Assembly (NCBI GenBank): GCA_032690845.1
Contig: CM064417.1
Coordinates: 31,316,432-31,380,431, forward strand
Source of the DNA: Eleusine coracana subsp. coracana
Taxonomy: Eukaryota; Streptophyta; Magnoliopsida; Poales; Poaceae
Direction of reading: 5' to 3'
DNA: 64,000 nt
Of this stretch, positions 23,839 to 35,413 are shown piece after piece (within the stretch, counting starts at the first letter, position 1; each line of letters opens with the position of its first letter). The notes beneath the pieces were generated by a model, which worked only from the letters and a program-made list of their open reading frames with translations, made no database searches and had not been told where the DNA came from. A program made the translations under genes and the position numbers.

Positions 23839-25252
23839 TGTTGACGGTCGTTAAATACCAATTCCTACCGTCAATATACCTATAAAAGTAGAAAGACTTA
23901 GCATTTCATACATGTATGTTAGTTAGGAATAAAAAGATTCCACTTCTCTTTGGAGAAATATGTGCATGTAGAGATTTGATACAATATATGTGGAGAAATA
24001 AAGCACAATCCGTGGAAACACAGATCCAACCAATGAGACGGTGCCAACTGAACCTCCCTCGAATTGCATACGTGGCTACATGGGATTCCTCCGGGAAACA
24101 CCAAGTCAAAATAGAAGAGGGTCCACCTGTCAGCCACCCTAAGGAAGCACACCCCGAGGGGGCGCACTCCTAGGTCGGCCAACCTAGGGGCCTGGTCGGC
24201 CGACCAAGTCTTGAGCCCATTTCGGGCGGGCTTCCACGCGTCGACTCTTGAGCTCCTTTGGAAGGTTGGTGCATGGCAGTTTCATGGTGGTTACTCCTCA
24301 GTACCAACTTACCCCCCCCCCCTATAAATAGAAGGGGAGAGCTCCACTCCAACACACACACACACACACACACACACTCAAGAGCTAGTCATTTCCCTCT
24401 TTCACTTAGTAGTTTCCTAGTCCTAGTGGAGTTTAGTGTCGGAGGAGCCTTGCTCAAGTCTCTAAGTCATAGGAGTATTGGTATGGCTCTTGTATCTTTA
24501 CCTTTATTTTTTTATATTATTATTATAACTTTATTTTATTCAAGTAATATAGTTTTTCTATATAGTTATGCTTATGATATGTGTTTGGTTATATATCATA
24601 TTCATGTTATAGGACTTTATGCTTTCATGATAATATAGACTTGCTATCTTATTGTCATGATTGTCATATACCTTGACTCTAGTCTAAATGTTATAATGCT
24701 AGTTGTACTTTAGTCTAGTTGTGATGATTCAACATGGGTTTGATATCCAATTAGGATTGCAATTGCTTAGCTCATGACTTGTTAATCCGTAGGGATAGAG
24801 TTATGTATGCTTAGTACTTGTTAATCTAAACGGTGATTCTATTGTTTGATTGATGCTAGAATTCTACTTAAATGTGTAAGCGCGGTGCGTAGACGGCTAG
24901 GTAGTATTGATCACCTCGTAATCCATGGTTTGTAGAGGTAGGTAGTAGGTGGTGACAACCCTATTTGTCCATAGTACTCCTCCATGTTCGGTTACGACGT
25001 GTGTCCAAGACGGAGTTGCCTTATGTATGTCGGGCATGAATCCGTATACGAAGTGTTGAATGCATTAGACTATGACTAGTATTACCATGCATATAATTAT
25101 TTGACTATGTAACTATATATGTAGACTAACATTAGAGATACAACTTTGCTTGCCTTACTAAAACTCCCTAGTGACTTAGGACTTTATTTATCTTTAGGAC
25201 TGATTGCTCTATGTGTCACACTACCCCTATCCTTATTATTATACTTACCGCT
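23839..25252 (+). mobile_element. Athila-type LTR, 5' part (continues at 33865)
   Basis: It begins TGTTGACGGTCGTTAAATACC, like the solo LTR at 20512-22071 in reverse. It carries GGTCGGCCGACC (24196-24207), TATAAATA at 24323 and a CA-repeat leader (24353-24376). It is cut at 25252 by the Sirevirus cluster. The missing end resumes at 33865 and closes with GTCAACA at 34164. Flanks of the whole LTR do not form a matching TSD. Confidence 0.78.
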
Positions 25253-26205
25253 TGTAAGGACTGAAGGCATACCGAGAGGGGGAGGGGTGAATCGGTAAGC
25301 CGACCACAAATCCGAATACTTCAATTTCACACCACTAGATCCTAACAATTATTGCAACCTAAGCAATTCTACGGGGCCAAGATCATACACATGCTAGTGT
25401 TCATAATGAGAGCGAATGCGAAAGCTAAACACACTAGCCTATGCAAGCCACAATCCAACCTACTCACTAGAGCACACAATTGCGGAATAGTAAAGAGAGG
25501 CCGACCACGAATCCATGCTAGTGTAAGGATCGAAGGCCTACCGAGGGGGGGAGGGGGTGAATCGGTAGCCGACCACGAATCCAAATACTTTAATTTCACA
25601 CCACTAGAACCCGACGAGCATTGCAACCTAAACAGTTCTAGTAGGCCAAGACCCTATGCATGCTAGTGTTCATGATGCGAAACAAAACACGGAAGCTAAA
25701 CACACTAGCCTATGCAAACCACAAGTCACCCTATCAACTAGAGCACACAAATGCGGAATAGTAAAGAGGGGGTCAAGGAATGCTCATGCTTTTTTTGTGA
25801 GGTCTCGGAAGGATGACGCCTTCCCCTACTCCTCATTGGACCACTCCTGCCAGAGTCCCGGTCCCTCCTGCCACCAAGTGGAGTTCTCGCCCACGGGCCT
25901 GCAATCACTCCCGGAGTGAAGACACAGTGCGTGTCACCGCTGCCACCAAGACACAAGCTCGCCTCCCTCGAGAACTTGCCGAACTCTCGAAGCCAGCATG
26001 TGCGCTCACTAGCGATGCCCCTTTCACCGGCGGGCTCAAACCATGCACAAACATGTGATGGCCTTCATAACCATTCACGATATGCTCGATCATCGACACC
26101 TAACCGGTCTAGGTCTCACCATAGACCAAGAGTAACAACCTAGATCACACCCTCAAGGACACCCTCGCCTTAGATGTGCAAGATGCTCTAGTTACTTCTA
26201 AGCTT
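25253..26205 (-). repeat. Two stacked minus-oriented Sirevirus LTR ends
   Basis: The LTR terminus occurs at 25253 (TGTAAGGACTGAAGGC) and again at 25522 (TGTAAGGATCGAAGGC), each followed by a G-rich run and TGAATCGGTA. The first copy is only about 270 bp. The second runs to about 26205, where it meets a plus-oriented LTR head to head. Confidence 0.7.
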
Positions 26206-26212
26206 CATCTCT

Positions 26213-27324
26213 AAACTCCACTACAAATCATATGGATGATGGTTGCCTTGGCGACTGATGACAATGACCACAAGCATGGAGGCTTGTGAGCTTGATGAAG
26301 TCTAAGGGTTGATGGATATGGATCAAAGCTAAGGACAAGCTATGGAGCTAGTGTTGGGAACACTTGTCTAGTTGTTAGGGATTTGAGTCCATAGGAAAAA
26401 CCGGACTATCAAGGGGGTCTAGGTCATGTCTCTTAGGTCACACTAGTTGGTGATGTGCATGGATGTTCAGTGAAATCACAAGCACTATGTGACAATGGAG
26501 AAGCCAAGGAGCTGTTTGGAGAAGCCGGGAAACGAAGTCAAGCGAGGACGAGGAGTTTTAGCTTTTGGACGAAGTGACCGGACAGAGGGGTCAGTGAAGA
26601 CCGGACTGTACGGTCACTAAGTGGACAGAGAGCAGTTTGCAAGGAATTTGTCTGTGCAAGGATCAATTGTGATCGGATGGTCCGGTTAGTAGACCGGACG
26701 GTTCAGTCTGTATGAAGACGTGTCAAGACAGAGAGAACGCAAATTGGAAGCTGTCTAGAATGGAGAGAGAAAGTCTGATCGGACGGTCCGGTCAGCTGAC
26801 CGGACGGTCCGGTCAGTACGAAGATCAGCAGTGGGCATTGCTAGTGAGCACCCATGTCGGTTCAGGGAGTCCGGCAAGTTCTCGAGAGAGGCGAGCTTGT
26901 ATCTAGGTGGCAGTGGTGACGCGCATCATGTCTTCACTCCGGGAGTGATTGCAGGCTCGTGGGTGAGAACTCCACATTGGTGGCGGGAGGGACCTGGACT
27001 CCGGCGGGAGTGGTCCAACAAGGAGTAGGGAAAGGCGCCATCCTTCTGAGACCTCAGGAAAAAATCTTGAGCATTTCTTGACCCCCTCTTTACTATTCTG
27101 CCATTTTCTGCTCTAGTAACTAGGTTGAATTGTGGCTTGCATAGGCTAGTGTCTTTGACTTCCGCACTTGCTATTATCATAAACACTAGCATGTGTAGGG
27201 TCTTGGCCTACTAGATTTGTTAGGTTGCAATGATTGCCAGGTTCTAGTAGTGTGGATTAAAGTATTTGGATTCGTGAGCGGCTTACCGATTCACCCCCCT
27301 CTCGGTACGCCTTCGGTCCTTACA
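26213..27324 (+). mobile_element. Element D 5' LTR, 5'-truncated
   Basis: It ends CGGTCCTTACA at 27324, two bases before the primer-binding site, so this end is firm. The left end lacks about 140 bp compared with the inverted copy at 33864. Positions 26577-26822 carry an array of GACCGGACGGTCCGGTC-type palindromes. Confidence 0.75.
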
Positions 27325-27326
27325 AG

Positions 27327-27338
27327 TGGTATCAGAGC
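27327..27338 (+). promoter_or_regulatory. Primer-binding site, initiator tRNA-Met
   Basis: TGGTATCAGAGC lies two bases after the LTR end. It is the initiator-Met tRNA complement used by Ty1/copia elements, including Sireviruses. Confidence 0.9.
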
Positions 27339-27377
27339 CAAGTGCTCATCTTTGAGGCTTCACCGCCTTGAGTAAGG

Positions 27378-28613
27378 ATGCCGGGACAGGTGGGGAGTGT
27401 TCCCATATTCGAAGGCGAGGACCATGGGTATTGGAAGGCTCGCATGCAAGCCTACCTGGAGTCCCTTGATCCAGATATATGGATGGTGACTCACGAGTCT
27501 GATGCGGATGTGAACCTACTTGAGCCTGATTTCATTAAGAACAACGCTAAGGCCAAGAATGCTCTGTTTGCATACATATCTAAGGATGTTTTTGCTACAT
27601 TGGATGCAAATTCGATAGCACATGGTATTTGGACTGAGATCCAAGGCCTCCATGAGGGTACCAGTGATGTCAAAGAAGAAAGATACTATGCGTTGAAGAA
27701 CAAGTATGATAACTTCACTAGATTGCCACATGAGAGAGCTAACACTGTTTATTCTTGCTTTCATGTACTAGTGGAGGAGATCAATGTTCTTGGGGATGAC
27801 TTCATGCTGAAGCCTGTCGAGTTAATAAGAAGATTCTTCAGGCTATTCAAAGACCCCAAGTATGAGTAACATCAAGAAATCCGGTGACATCGCCGTCAAG
27901 AAATTAAAATATTGGATATGGTAAGAAAAGAGTGTAAGTTGGCTAAGAACCGTGTTGGTGAGCTTGAGAGTGGGCTCAAGGACATTGTCACATCTCATGA
28001 GGCCCTAAACAAGAGTTATGACAAACTCAAGGGTGATCATGTAGAGCAACATGAGAAGTACGAGGCCCTTGAACTTACTTTTGAGGCCATCAATGTTTAC
28101 AACCTTGCTTCTCCCTCCTCTAGTTCATCTAAGAGTGAAGCTTCCACTACGTGTGATGAACTAACCACCTCGGTTGAGATTTCTTCTCTTGAGCCATCTG
28201 TTTTGAAGGAATGTCACAAGCTCAAGGAAGAGAGGAAGATGGTGATTGACGGCTTCGAGAGGCTCACACGTGGTAGAGACATCCATAGGGAGATTCTTGG
28301 GAGAAACCTTATGAACAATGTCTCCCACCGGGGACTTGGCTCATATCCCGCCGCCATCGACATCATCAGGACGAGTGACTCCATCCCCGCCTGGATCAAA
28401 CCCCTACTCGCTGATGACTACTATTGCAAGAGGTGTTGCAAGGATGGCCACACCATCAAGGATTGTCCTATGGTGAGAAGTTTCACTGTTTTACCTACAG
28501 CTAACTTGTTCTATGAGAACACACATTTCAAACTTTTTAGGAACAAGGATGGCAAGGTGAATGCTAAGGCTTTGGGACCACCAAACAAGAAGAGAAAGGT
28601 CAAGAGCATATGA
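27378..28613 (+). pseudogene. Sirevirus gag remnant (element D)
   Basis: Starts with an ATG 40 bp after the PBS. The first part (27378-27869, 163 codons) reads a copia gag with FEGEDHGYWKARMQAYL. A TAA and a deletion of the middle follow, and the same frame resumes at 27912-28613 with a coiled-coil segment (MVRKECKLAKNRVGELE...) and a CX2CX4HX4C zinc knuckle (CKRCCKDGHTIKDC, about 28424-28467). Shortly after this the polyprotein ends; a KWVPK motif near 28660 matches the position before pol in element B. No protease, integrase or RT follows, so the element depended on other copies. Confidence 0.82.
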
Positions 28614-30683
28614 GTTCCTAAGTGCATTCTTGATCTTGAGAGGTCAACGAAGTACAAGTGGGTGCCCAAGAACAGGACCTAGAAGATGGTGGTGGTGGTG
28701 GACTAAGAGCTTCATGAAGATCAAGTGAAGTCTACCACAAGTGACATGGACCTCAATGGTATATCTACTCATGAGGGAGGTAATCGTGTTTGTTCTTGGT
28801 AGTTGTAGTGTGTTTTTTGTTCTCTTGCATTGCGTGGTAATTAGGACTCCTTTGTGACTAGTATGTTTTGCATCCATGCATGTGTAACTAACTAAAAGAA
28901 AAAACACATAAAAATTAGTCAATGTCTAACCCACTCAAGATAGCTATAAGCAAGAGGGAGTGCTTGAGATGGTGGTTTTGCTTCTCTCAAGGCAAGGGTA
29001 TGGGTTATAGTGAGTAAGCTTGAGAGAGGTTCAAACTTGACATTGTTAGGTTTCCTTTGTGTCTTGCTTAATATTGCTTGCATTCACATGGCATGTTTAC
29101 TTTCATTGCATATGTAAAATGCTTATTGCTTGCATCATATAGGAAACACAAAGGAGACTTGTCACATTTGGAGATATTTGTGCCTCATGATCTATATGAG
29201 ATTACATCTCCGCAAGTGTGACCAAAGGAAAGGATTGTGCTTCATGCCCATTGAGCAAGCTCTTATGAACTCCGAGGTTAAACCTACTCGCGCGGTTCAT
29301 GGACTAAGGCTCATACATACCCTTTTGGCTCTTATTCGCCTTGGTTCTTATTTGCTCGATTCTTCATTTGGCTTTTGCGAAAATTACAAGGCCATAGTGA
29401 GCCACTATTTGAAAAGGAGTGTTTGAGAGTTCCCTTCATATTCCAAGTGCAGTGTTTATTTGTGTGTTAAGTGAGGGCACTTGGAAAATGGAGAATATCC
29501 TTGTCTCAGCAAATTTCTGGTAGTGACCGTACAGTCCGGTCATATGACCATACAGTCCGGTCTGTGCAACAATGCACAATGCTTCGGAAGACTGGAAATG
29601 GAGACCAGACGGAACTCTTAGCAGAGATCGTACAGCCCGGTGGGCCTGAGTTATGTTCACCCAGAACATCAATTTCCAGTAACTCGAGCCAACCGGACGG
29701 TATGGTGACTTGAGCGGACGGTCCGGTCATTATGCTTGGAACGCGAGAACATGTTTTTCTGTGACCGTTGATCTAGCCTTGATGGATCTCGGTCGTCGAC
29801 GTGTAATTGACTTAGGTCAAATTACTTGTCTCCTTCCTCGTTCCCGTCCCTTAAGCCGAGACCACTCACAGGACGTCACCTTCCTCGTCGAACTCGACGA
29901 CATCGCCGACGCCATCACTCCCTCCGACGCTGTTGCCGCCGCGCGCCTCTTCTCCGACCTTGCCGAGCAGTTGTGCCACCTCGACCCGCGCTCGCCTGCT
30001 CTCGCGCTTGCACGCAGCCACCTGCCGCCACCTCTATCGCTGCCGCCGCCACATTAGCTCGCCGCCGTGCGCCGTCGCCCCCACTCACCTCTGCTTTCCC
30101 CCTGTGCGCGCACCTCTAGACCAGAGCAGCAGCTCCACTCACCCACCTCGCCGAGCTCCACCGATTGAGAGAAAGTTGCCCCCTTTACTACTCATTGGCG
30201 TTCCTCGACAATCGGTTGTGTTCTTTGCATTGCTCGACGTCAATTCTGCTGGGTATTGAGCTTTTCTCTCCTATTCATCGTTTATGCTCTGATATTCGAG
30301 CAAGTTCCTTAATTGATGCAATTAGACTAATTGTCCATGCTTTAGTTGCATTAATTAGGTAATTTGGCTCTACCTAGTCTGCAGTTAATTCCATGATTAT
30401 CTGTTAATTGCATGTCTAGGGTTTGCCTCCAATGTAGTCTGCAGTTAGATTTATTGCCTATTATTTGACTGCAAACTAGATGACTCGCACCAGCCTCATA
30501 TAGTCGATGATCACTGTTGTTACTTTGCATATTTTTCTAGTGATCATGTCCTTCATCTGAGTGCTAGGATTTCTATTGTGCATTCTTACCTAGCAGTGCT
30601 TTACTTGTAGATTTATATAGATTCTATGCTTATCCCACCTATGCTTATGTGCGTGCAGTTATAGTAGTCAGCAACAGCAAGAG
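28614..30683 (+). other. Element D spacer with internal palindrome array and GC-rich leader
   Basis: 28690-29510 is non-coding. 29521-29737 holds palindromes of the LTR type (GACCGTACAGTCCGGTC, GCGGACGGTCCGGTCA). 29830-30180 is markedly GC-rich and partly open, unlike its surroundings. 30260-30659 is AT-rich and ends TGCGTGCAG just before the third ORF, like an intron end. Confidence 0.6.
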
Positions 30684-33040
30684 ATGGTAGGCTCTGGACA
30701 GGATAAGGGCAATAGCAAGATGCAAGAGAAGCCCAGAGTCAAGAAGAGGACCAGACTGGACCCAGAGTCAGAGAGGGCCAGGAGGTTAGCATAGCACCTG
30801 GACGCCATGGAGCAGTCACGCAGGACACCTGGATCACTGTTTATCATAGGTACTTAGATAGACGACTAGGGTCGTAGGAGCAGCACCAGGCAGAGGACAG
30901 TAGCCCCAGAGCTGTACACAGGGATAAGGTTGCCACCATGGTCGTAGGGCACTCCGACTTCTCGTCAGGATAGGTCGTCGACACTTGCGGAGCAGGGATC
31001 CTCCAAGCATCAGGAGGAGTTAGAGGAGGAGGAGTCAGAGTCAGAGGAGAACTTAGAGTACAAGTCTAAGGAGCTCGAGGAGACTGAGCAGCAAGCACAG
31101 CCACAGCAGCAGAGGACTGCTCACCAGGCAGGAGACCCGAGGTGCACCTGTGCAGTGTGCACGAGGAGGCTGCAGAGACTTGTAGGGGCAGTCGGGGAGA
31201 CAAATATTCTTAAGGTTCCTGTGAAGGACCTTAAGATGCTTCATCTAGTCTCCTTCAAGCAGTGAGTTCCAGTCCCTAGGGATCCCGCTACAGGAGAGAG
31301 GTACTGGACTGGCCTCCAGAGGAGGATTGGAGAGGGCCTGAGATGCTACCTTGCTAGGAAGGGCAAGGGTAAACTATTTGTGACACAGTAGTACACTTTG
31401 TACCCGGCCATGGAGAGGGCCACAAGCACTGACATGGAGCAGTACTTCATGTACTTGCCAGGGCTAGCAGAGCTAGTTACTGCTCCATACAGTACAAAGA
31501 GGACATCATCCTAGAGTTCTATGCAACACTATGGGTTGCCAGAGACCGCTCAGAGATCTGGTTCCAATTCAGAGGACAGCCATAGCGTATGAGTAGGGGG
31601 GACCTGATAGCCAGCTTTGGAATTCTTGCTTCGAATTTCCAGTTGTATAGGAGTGCCTACCCGACCCTTGCTCCACCCCACAGACCATAGGGAGGGACGC
31701 TACCTCCAGACAAGATGGTGTCAGTTGCCTTTCCACCACCACACACTCCAGGGTTTGATAGACGCCCTGCTAGGCTCACAATAGAGGCAAAGGTGGTTAG
31801 GGCGATATTCTCCTGGACTATCATTCCTAGGTCTAGATACAGAGGGGAGTTTACACTCTTGCACCAGTGGGCTGTAGCAGATATTCTGAGGAGATAGCCA
31901 TTTGACTTGGCTGATTTGCTGATTGGCGAGATGGAGAAGGTTATCTCTGAGAGGGTAGGAGCACGTCACTTAGTCTATGGCCCATACATCTGCTACCTTT
32001 TGAAGATGATGGGACTAGTGACTGCAGAGGAGTACGAGGCATTCCCTGAGGTGACCAGCAGCTACTCACCTCGAGTCCCCAGGGGATCACAGTGAGCCTC
32101 GAGTCAGCAGACGGGAGAGGAGGAGCAGGAGTCACCGCCCGTCACTCACGAGCAAGCAACTCATCCAGAGATGGTGGTTCTTGAGTCAGCCAGTACATGA
32201 GCAACTCCCTAGCCTATAGGGACACAGCCAGAGGACGCTATCACTGTAGCAGGACTTGCAGGACGCCTGGAAGAGTTCATCAAGAGCACAACTGAGGATA
32301 GACGTCAGATGATGGAGGTGATCAGAGGTCAGGCAGAGTTTTAGAGACAGCAGATGATGCTATTGACAACACTGATGACTCAGATGACAGAGTTGACTCA
32401 GAGGCAGGCCAGTCAGTAGCCAGGACCCTCTATACTTCCACAGTTTCAGACGCTGCAGACACAGCCAGGGCCCTTCACTAACATGATGACAGCCCAGTCT
32501 AGCGGGTTGTCACACTCAGGGGTCTTACCAACAGGGAGAGCAGGACAGACTCACTCACCAGCTCAGTTCTCCCTTGTGTCCGCCTTCTCAATGTCTGCGT
32601 TGTTCACTTCACCGACACACTCTTTTACTTCGCAGATGGCAAGACCTTCAACCTCCCAACAGCTACCAGTCAGGAGTCTGTTTTTTGAGATAGTGCACAC
32701 CACACGTGTAGACTCTCAGACAGCCCCATAGTCAGCTACAGCTTCACCCCCTTCTACTACAGACACCCCTCTAGTCACACCTGAGGTAGCAGAGGATCTG
32801 GTCCGCCGAGGTTTCACTCACGAGGATGTGGATGACCTTGCTCTTCTTTAGGCGACAGTCCCACCAGCAGGGTAAGAGAGAGGGTCTGAGTCGCCTATAG
32901 ACCTTGAGTTCTTTGAGCAGTTGGATGCTCAAGCGGCACAGGCTCAGGGAGAGCAGCAGGACCCAGCACAGGAGCAGCCTAGAGTAGAGCCTTCAAAGGA
33001 CGTTGCTGCACCTCCTCCTTTGACCTTGAGCGCGTAGATG
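30684..33040 (+). pseudogene. Element D third ORF (plant transposon-protein / env-like position), broken
   Basis: From the ATG at 30684 a Q/E-rich frame runs with in-frame TAGs, shifts frame near 31490, and continues to about 33040. A conserved core around 31499-31625 reads as I-EFYATLW---R-EIWF, and a block at 31907-32040 reads LADLLIGEMEKVI and LVYGPYICYLLKMM. I recognise this type of protein from the third ORFs of grass Sireviruses. There is no clear signal peptide or membrane anchor, so an envelope role is not supported. Of about 16 in-frame stops, about 12 are TAG. The 3' end carries CCAAAGGGGGAGAAG, a polypurine-like tract. Confidence 0.65.
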
Positions 33041-33424
33041 TTCGCTTTTTCCCACTTTTTGGTGCTTGTTGCCAAAGGGGGAGAAGTTTGTCATAGGTCT
33101 AGGGGGAGTTGGAGTGTGATCCTGTGCGATGGAGAGTCTCTAGCATGAATCTAGGGGGAGCTTACATGTACATTTGTTTTGGGAGATAAATATATTTGGA
33201 TCTTATTTTGATGGTTTTATCGATGTTTGTGGATTTTGATGAGTCATGGTTTTCATTCACTTGTGTTTGACTCATCTTGATCTCACTTGGTTTATTTTCA
33301 TATGCAGTGCCTTGTCTTTCTTTATTTATCTCGTATGCGTGTGTATGATTCCATGTTGATGATTGTTTGCTCTTAATTCCTTTGCATTGCCATGCTATCC
33401 TGTTTGCATATCATCATTCATTTC
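33041..33424 (+). other. Element D 3' untranslated region
   Basis: It contains GGGGGAGAAG and AGGGGGAGCT purine tracts of the kind found upstream of Sirevirus 3' LTRs. A plus-oriented 3' LTR does not follow; instead an inverted LTR piece begins at 33425. Confidence 0.5.
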
Positions 33425-33864
33425 CAGGCTTCTCTGAACAGCTCCTTGGCTTCTCCACTGTCACCTAGTGCCTGTGATTTCACTAAGCATCCATGCACAT
33501 TACCAACTAGTCGTGACCTAAGAGACATGACCTAGACCCCCGTGATAGTCCCGTTTTTCCTATGGACTCAAAGCCCTAACAACTAGACAAGTGTTCCAAA
33601 CACTTGCTCCATAGCTTGTCCTTAGCCTTGATCCATCTCCATCAACCCTTGGACACCGTCAAGCTCATCAAGTCTCCATGCTTGTAGTCATTGTCATCCA
33701 TCGCCAAGGCAACCGTCATCATCAATAAGATTTGTAGTAGAGTTTGGAGATGATATCTACATAGCCAACACGTGTAGATATTAGCCCACAATTTCATAGT
33801 TGTCATTAATCACCAAAACATTCATACATCGGGGATCCAATCATCAATGGTCATGAAGCTTACA
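33425..33864 (-). repeat. Sirevirus LTR start, minus orientation
   Basis: This is the reverse complement of 26213-26530, plus about 140 bp that the plus copy lacks. It ends GCTTACA at 33864. It matches 320-765 in direct orientation. Confidence 0.75.
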
Positions 33865-34164
33865 CCCCTGTATGAACTCTGAATACTCATACCAATCTTT
33901 ATGACTATGTTACTATCAACAATCATATATTTATGCTATAGCCTTCCTTTGGTAGAACTATAAATGACAAGCTATTGGAGTAATCCAATAGTGAAATGCT
34001 ACAACGATATTATCCATGCACTTGCGGATCTTACTATATTGACTCTGAAGGGCATCTTTATAATCATGTCTGGTATGACATTTAGAAGTGCCACAAGCAT
34101 TTCTGGCGCCTAACCAGGAATGATTATATCGATGTAACTTAGTAAATGCTAGCAAGTGTCAACA
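33865..34164 (+). mobile_element. Athila-type LTR, 3' part (joins 23839-25252)
   Basis: It resembles the end of the element A LTRs: CTTTGG near 33952, a GTGAAATGCTACAACG block, CACTTGCGGATCTTAC and the terminus GTCAACA. It includes ATTTCTGGCGCCT...CCAGGAATGATT, a degenerate primer-binding-site-like stretch. Confidence 0.72.
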
Positions 34165-35108
34165 ATATGCTGTGATGTGTGGGTGGGTTACCGTTAAAGC
34201 TCTATAGTTGTGTGATCATGAAGATAATTTTAAACAGGGGTAGCTTCAGCCAGCAGCATGCATGTACATACTGAATGGATGAACCCTCCCCATTCTTCCC
34301 GGTGCAGAAACTATCGCAATGATGACCCACATGACACTCATGGTGAATTTCATATGTACTACTTTGTCTATCCCTCATATTTCTAAATGCACTTATGACG
34401 ATGGGTTGGATCTTTCGGAAAAATTGCCTCCACCTTCAGGGAAATCTATAGTGGAAACAATCTTTAGCCTTTAGCCTCGCTCACATTTTCTTCTGAAAGC
34501 CATATTTAGCCTTGGTCATAGTTTTGTCTTAAAACCATCTTTGGCCTCAGTCACATGTTGTACCGTACAATTCAGTTTTCACTGCCCACCTGAGCTGCCA
34601 CTGTCTATCAGGGATGGATCGATCGCGTTCCAATGCTTTGCTACCTGCCATTAGTTCATTACAACTGCTAGTTAATTAGTAATTAGGTGGGCATTCTCGT
34701 AGCTGACGAACAATGGACATCGACCGACACTACTTACTGCTCGATATATACAACTCTTTTTTTTTCTGCAAGGGGATATACATAGCTCTTCAAGTCCATG
34801 TATTGAAAGAACTTTGAAGGTTTGGAAAGTTTTCACAATGTATTGAAGGAATTATGACATTTCAAAGAGTTCTTGCAAGAGTGCAACTTGTTTTTCATGG
34901 AACAAGGGATTCAATACACTCGAGATGTCTTGACGTTCGGCGTCTAGTGGTCCACCATGACATGCGTGTCGTACGTACTCTGCAAGTTCACAAGGCATAG
35001 CGAGTGACCTTCCCTATGAGCTGGGCACACAGTGCATCTGATTTTGAATGACAATTGTGATGTACTATTCATGCTTCAAAGGTCGTCATTGGCATGCATT
35101 CCCATCTA
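34165..35108. other. Unassigned region with a short 35-bp tandem repeat
   Basis: No gene is seen. Three imperfect 35-bp units begin at 34470, 34505 and 34540 (each TTTAGCCT or TTTGGCCT...). Confidence 0.45.
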
Positions 35109-35413
35109 CTCCCTCCGTCGCTCAAAGCCCGTCGTTTTAGCTAGGTTTAAGTGGAAACATGGAAGGTGTAGGATTACACTGGTACCCCTATTAAAAGCTT
35201 GATTGGTGGGCCCTATAATCAATGCTTTTCACCCCTTACATCTCTCTTTGCTTTGCCTTTTTCGTGCAAACCATGGCAGACCATCCGAGCAGTTGAGCTA
35301 GGGAGCAGAGCTACCGGCTAAGACGGCGATTAGCTCACATGTGGCTGCCATGCTTGCTAGCCGATGGAGATGGCAATGGAACCGACCTTCCCCCCTTATC
35401 CATGAGCTGTTGC
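35109..35413. mobile_element. Possible left part of a Stowaway-type MITE split by element B
   Basis: It begins CTCCCTCCGTCGCTC after a TA (35107-35108). A matching inverted end, GGATGGAGGGAG followed by TA, lies at 62687-62700 on the far side of element B. No small hairpin partner is seen nearer. The pairing is an inference. Confidence 0.45.

Larger units (their letters stand above)
25253..33864. mobile_element. Rearranged Sirevirus cluster (element D and inverted LTR pieces)
   Basis: The block starts with TGTAAGGACTGAAGGC and ends with GCTTACA, both LTR termini in minus orientation. It is flanked by CCGCT (25248-25252) and CCCCT (33865-33869), a likely TSD with one change. Inside are two minus LTR ends (from 25253 and 25522), a plus LTR (to 27324), plus-oriented gag and a third ORF, then a minus LTR start (33425-33864). 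pol is absent. The orientation conflict means at least two elements or an inversion; the sequence does not decide. Confidence 0.65.

Noticed and set aside
30684..33040. Possible TAG recoding (TAG read as glutamine) in the element D third ORF
   Set aside because: Frameshifts, TGA and TAA stops are also present and pol is missing, so decay by CAG-to-TAG deamination explains it better.
23834..34169. TSD for the interrupted plus-strand Athila-type LTR
   Set aside because: Flanks GCGTG and ATATG do not match, so no duplication is claimed.
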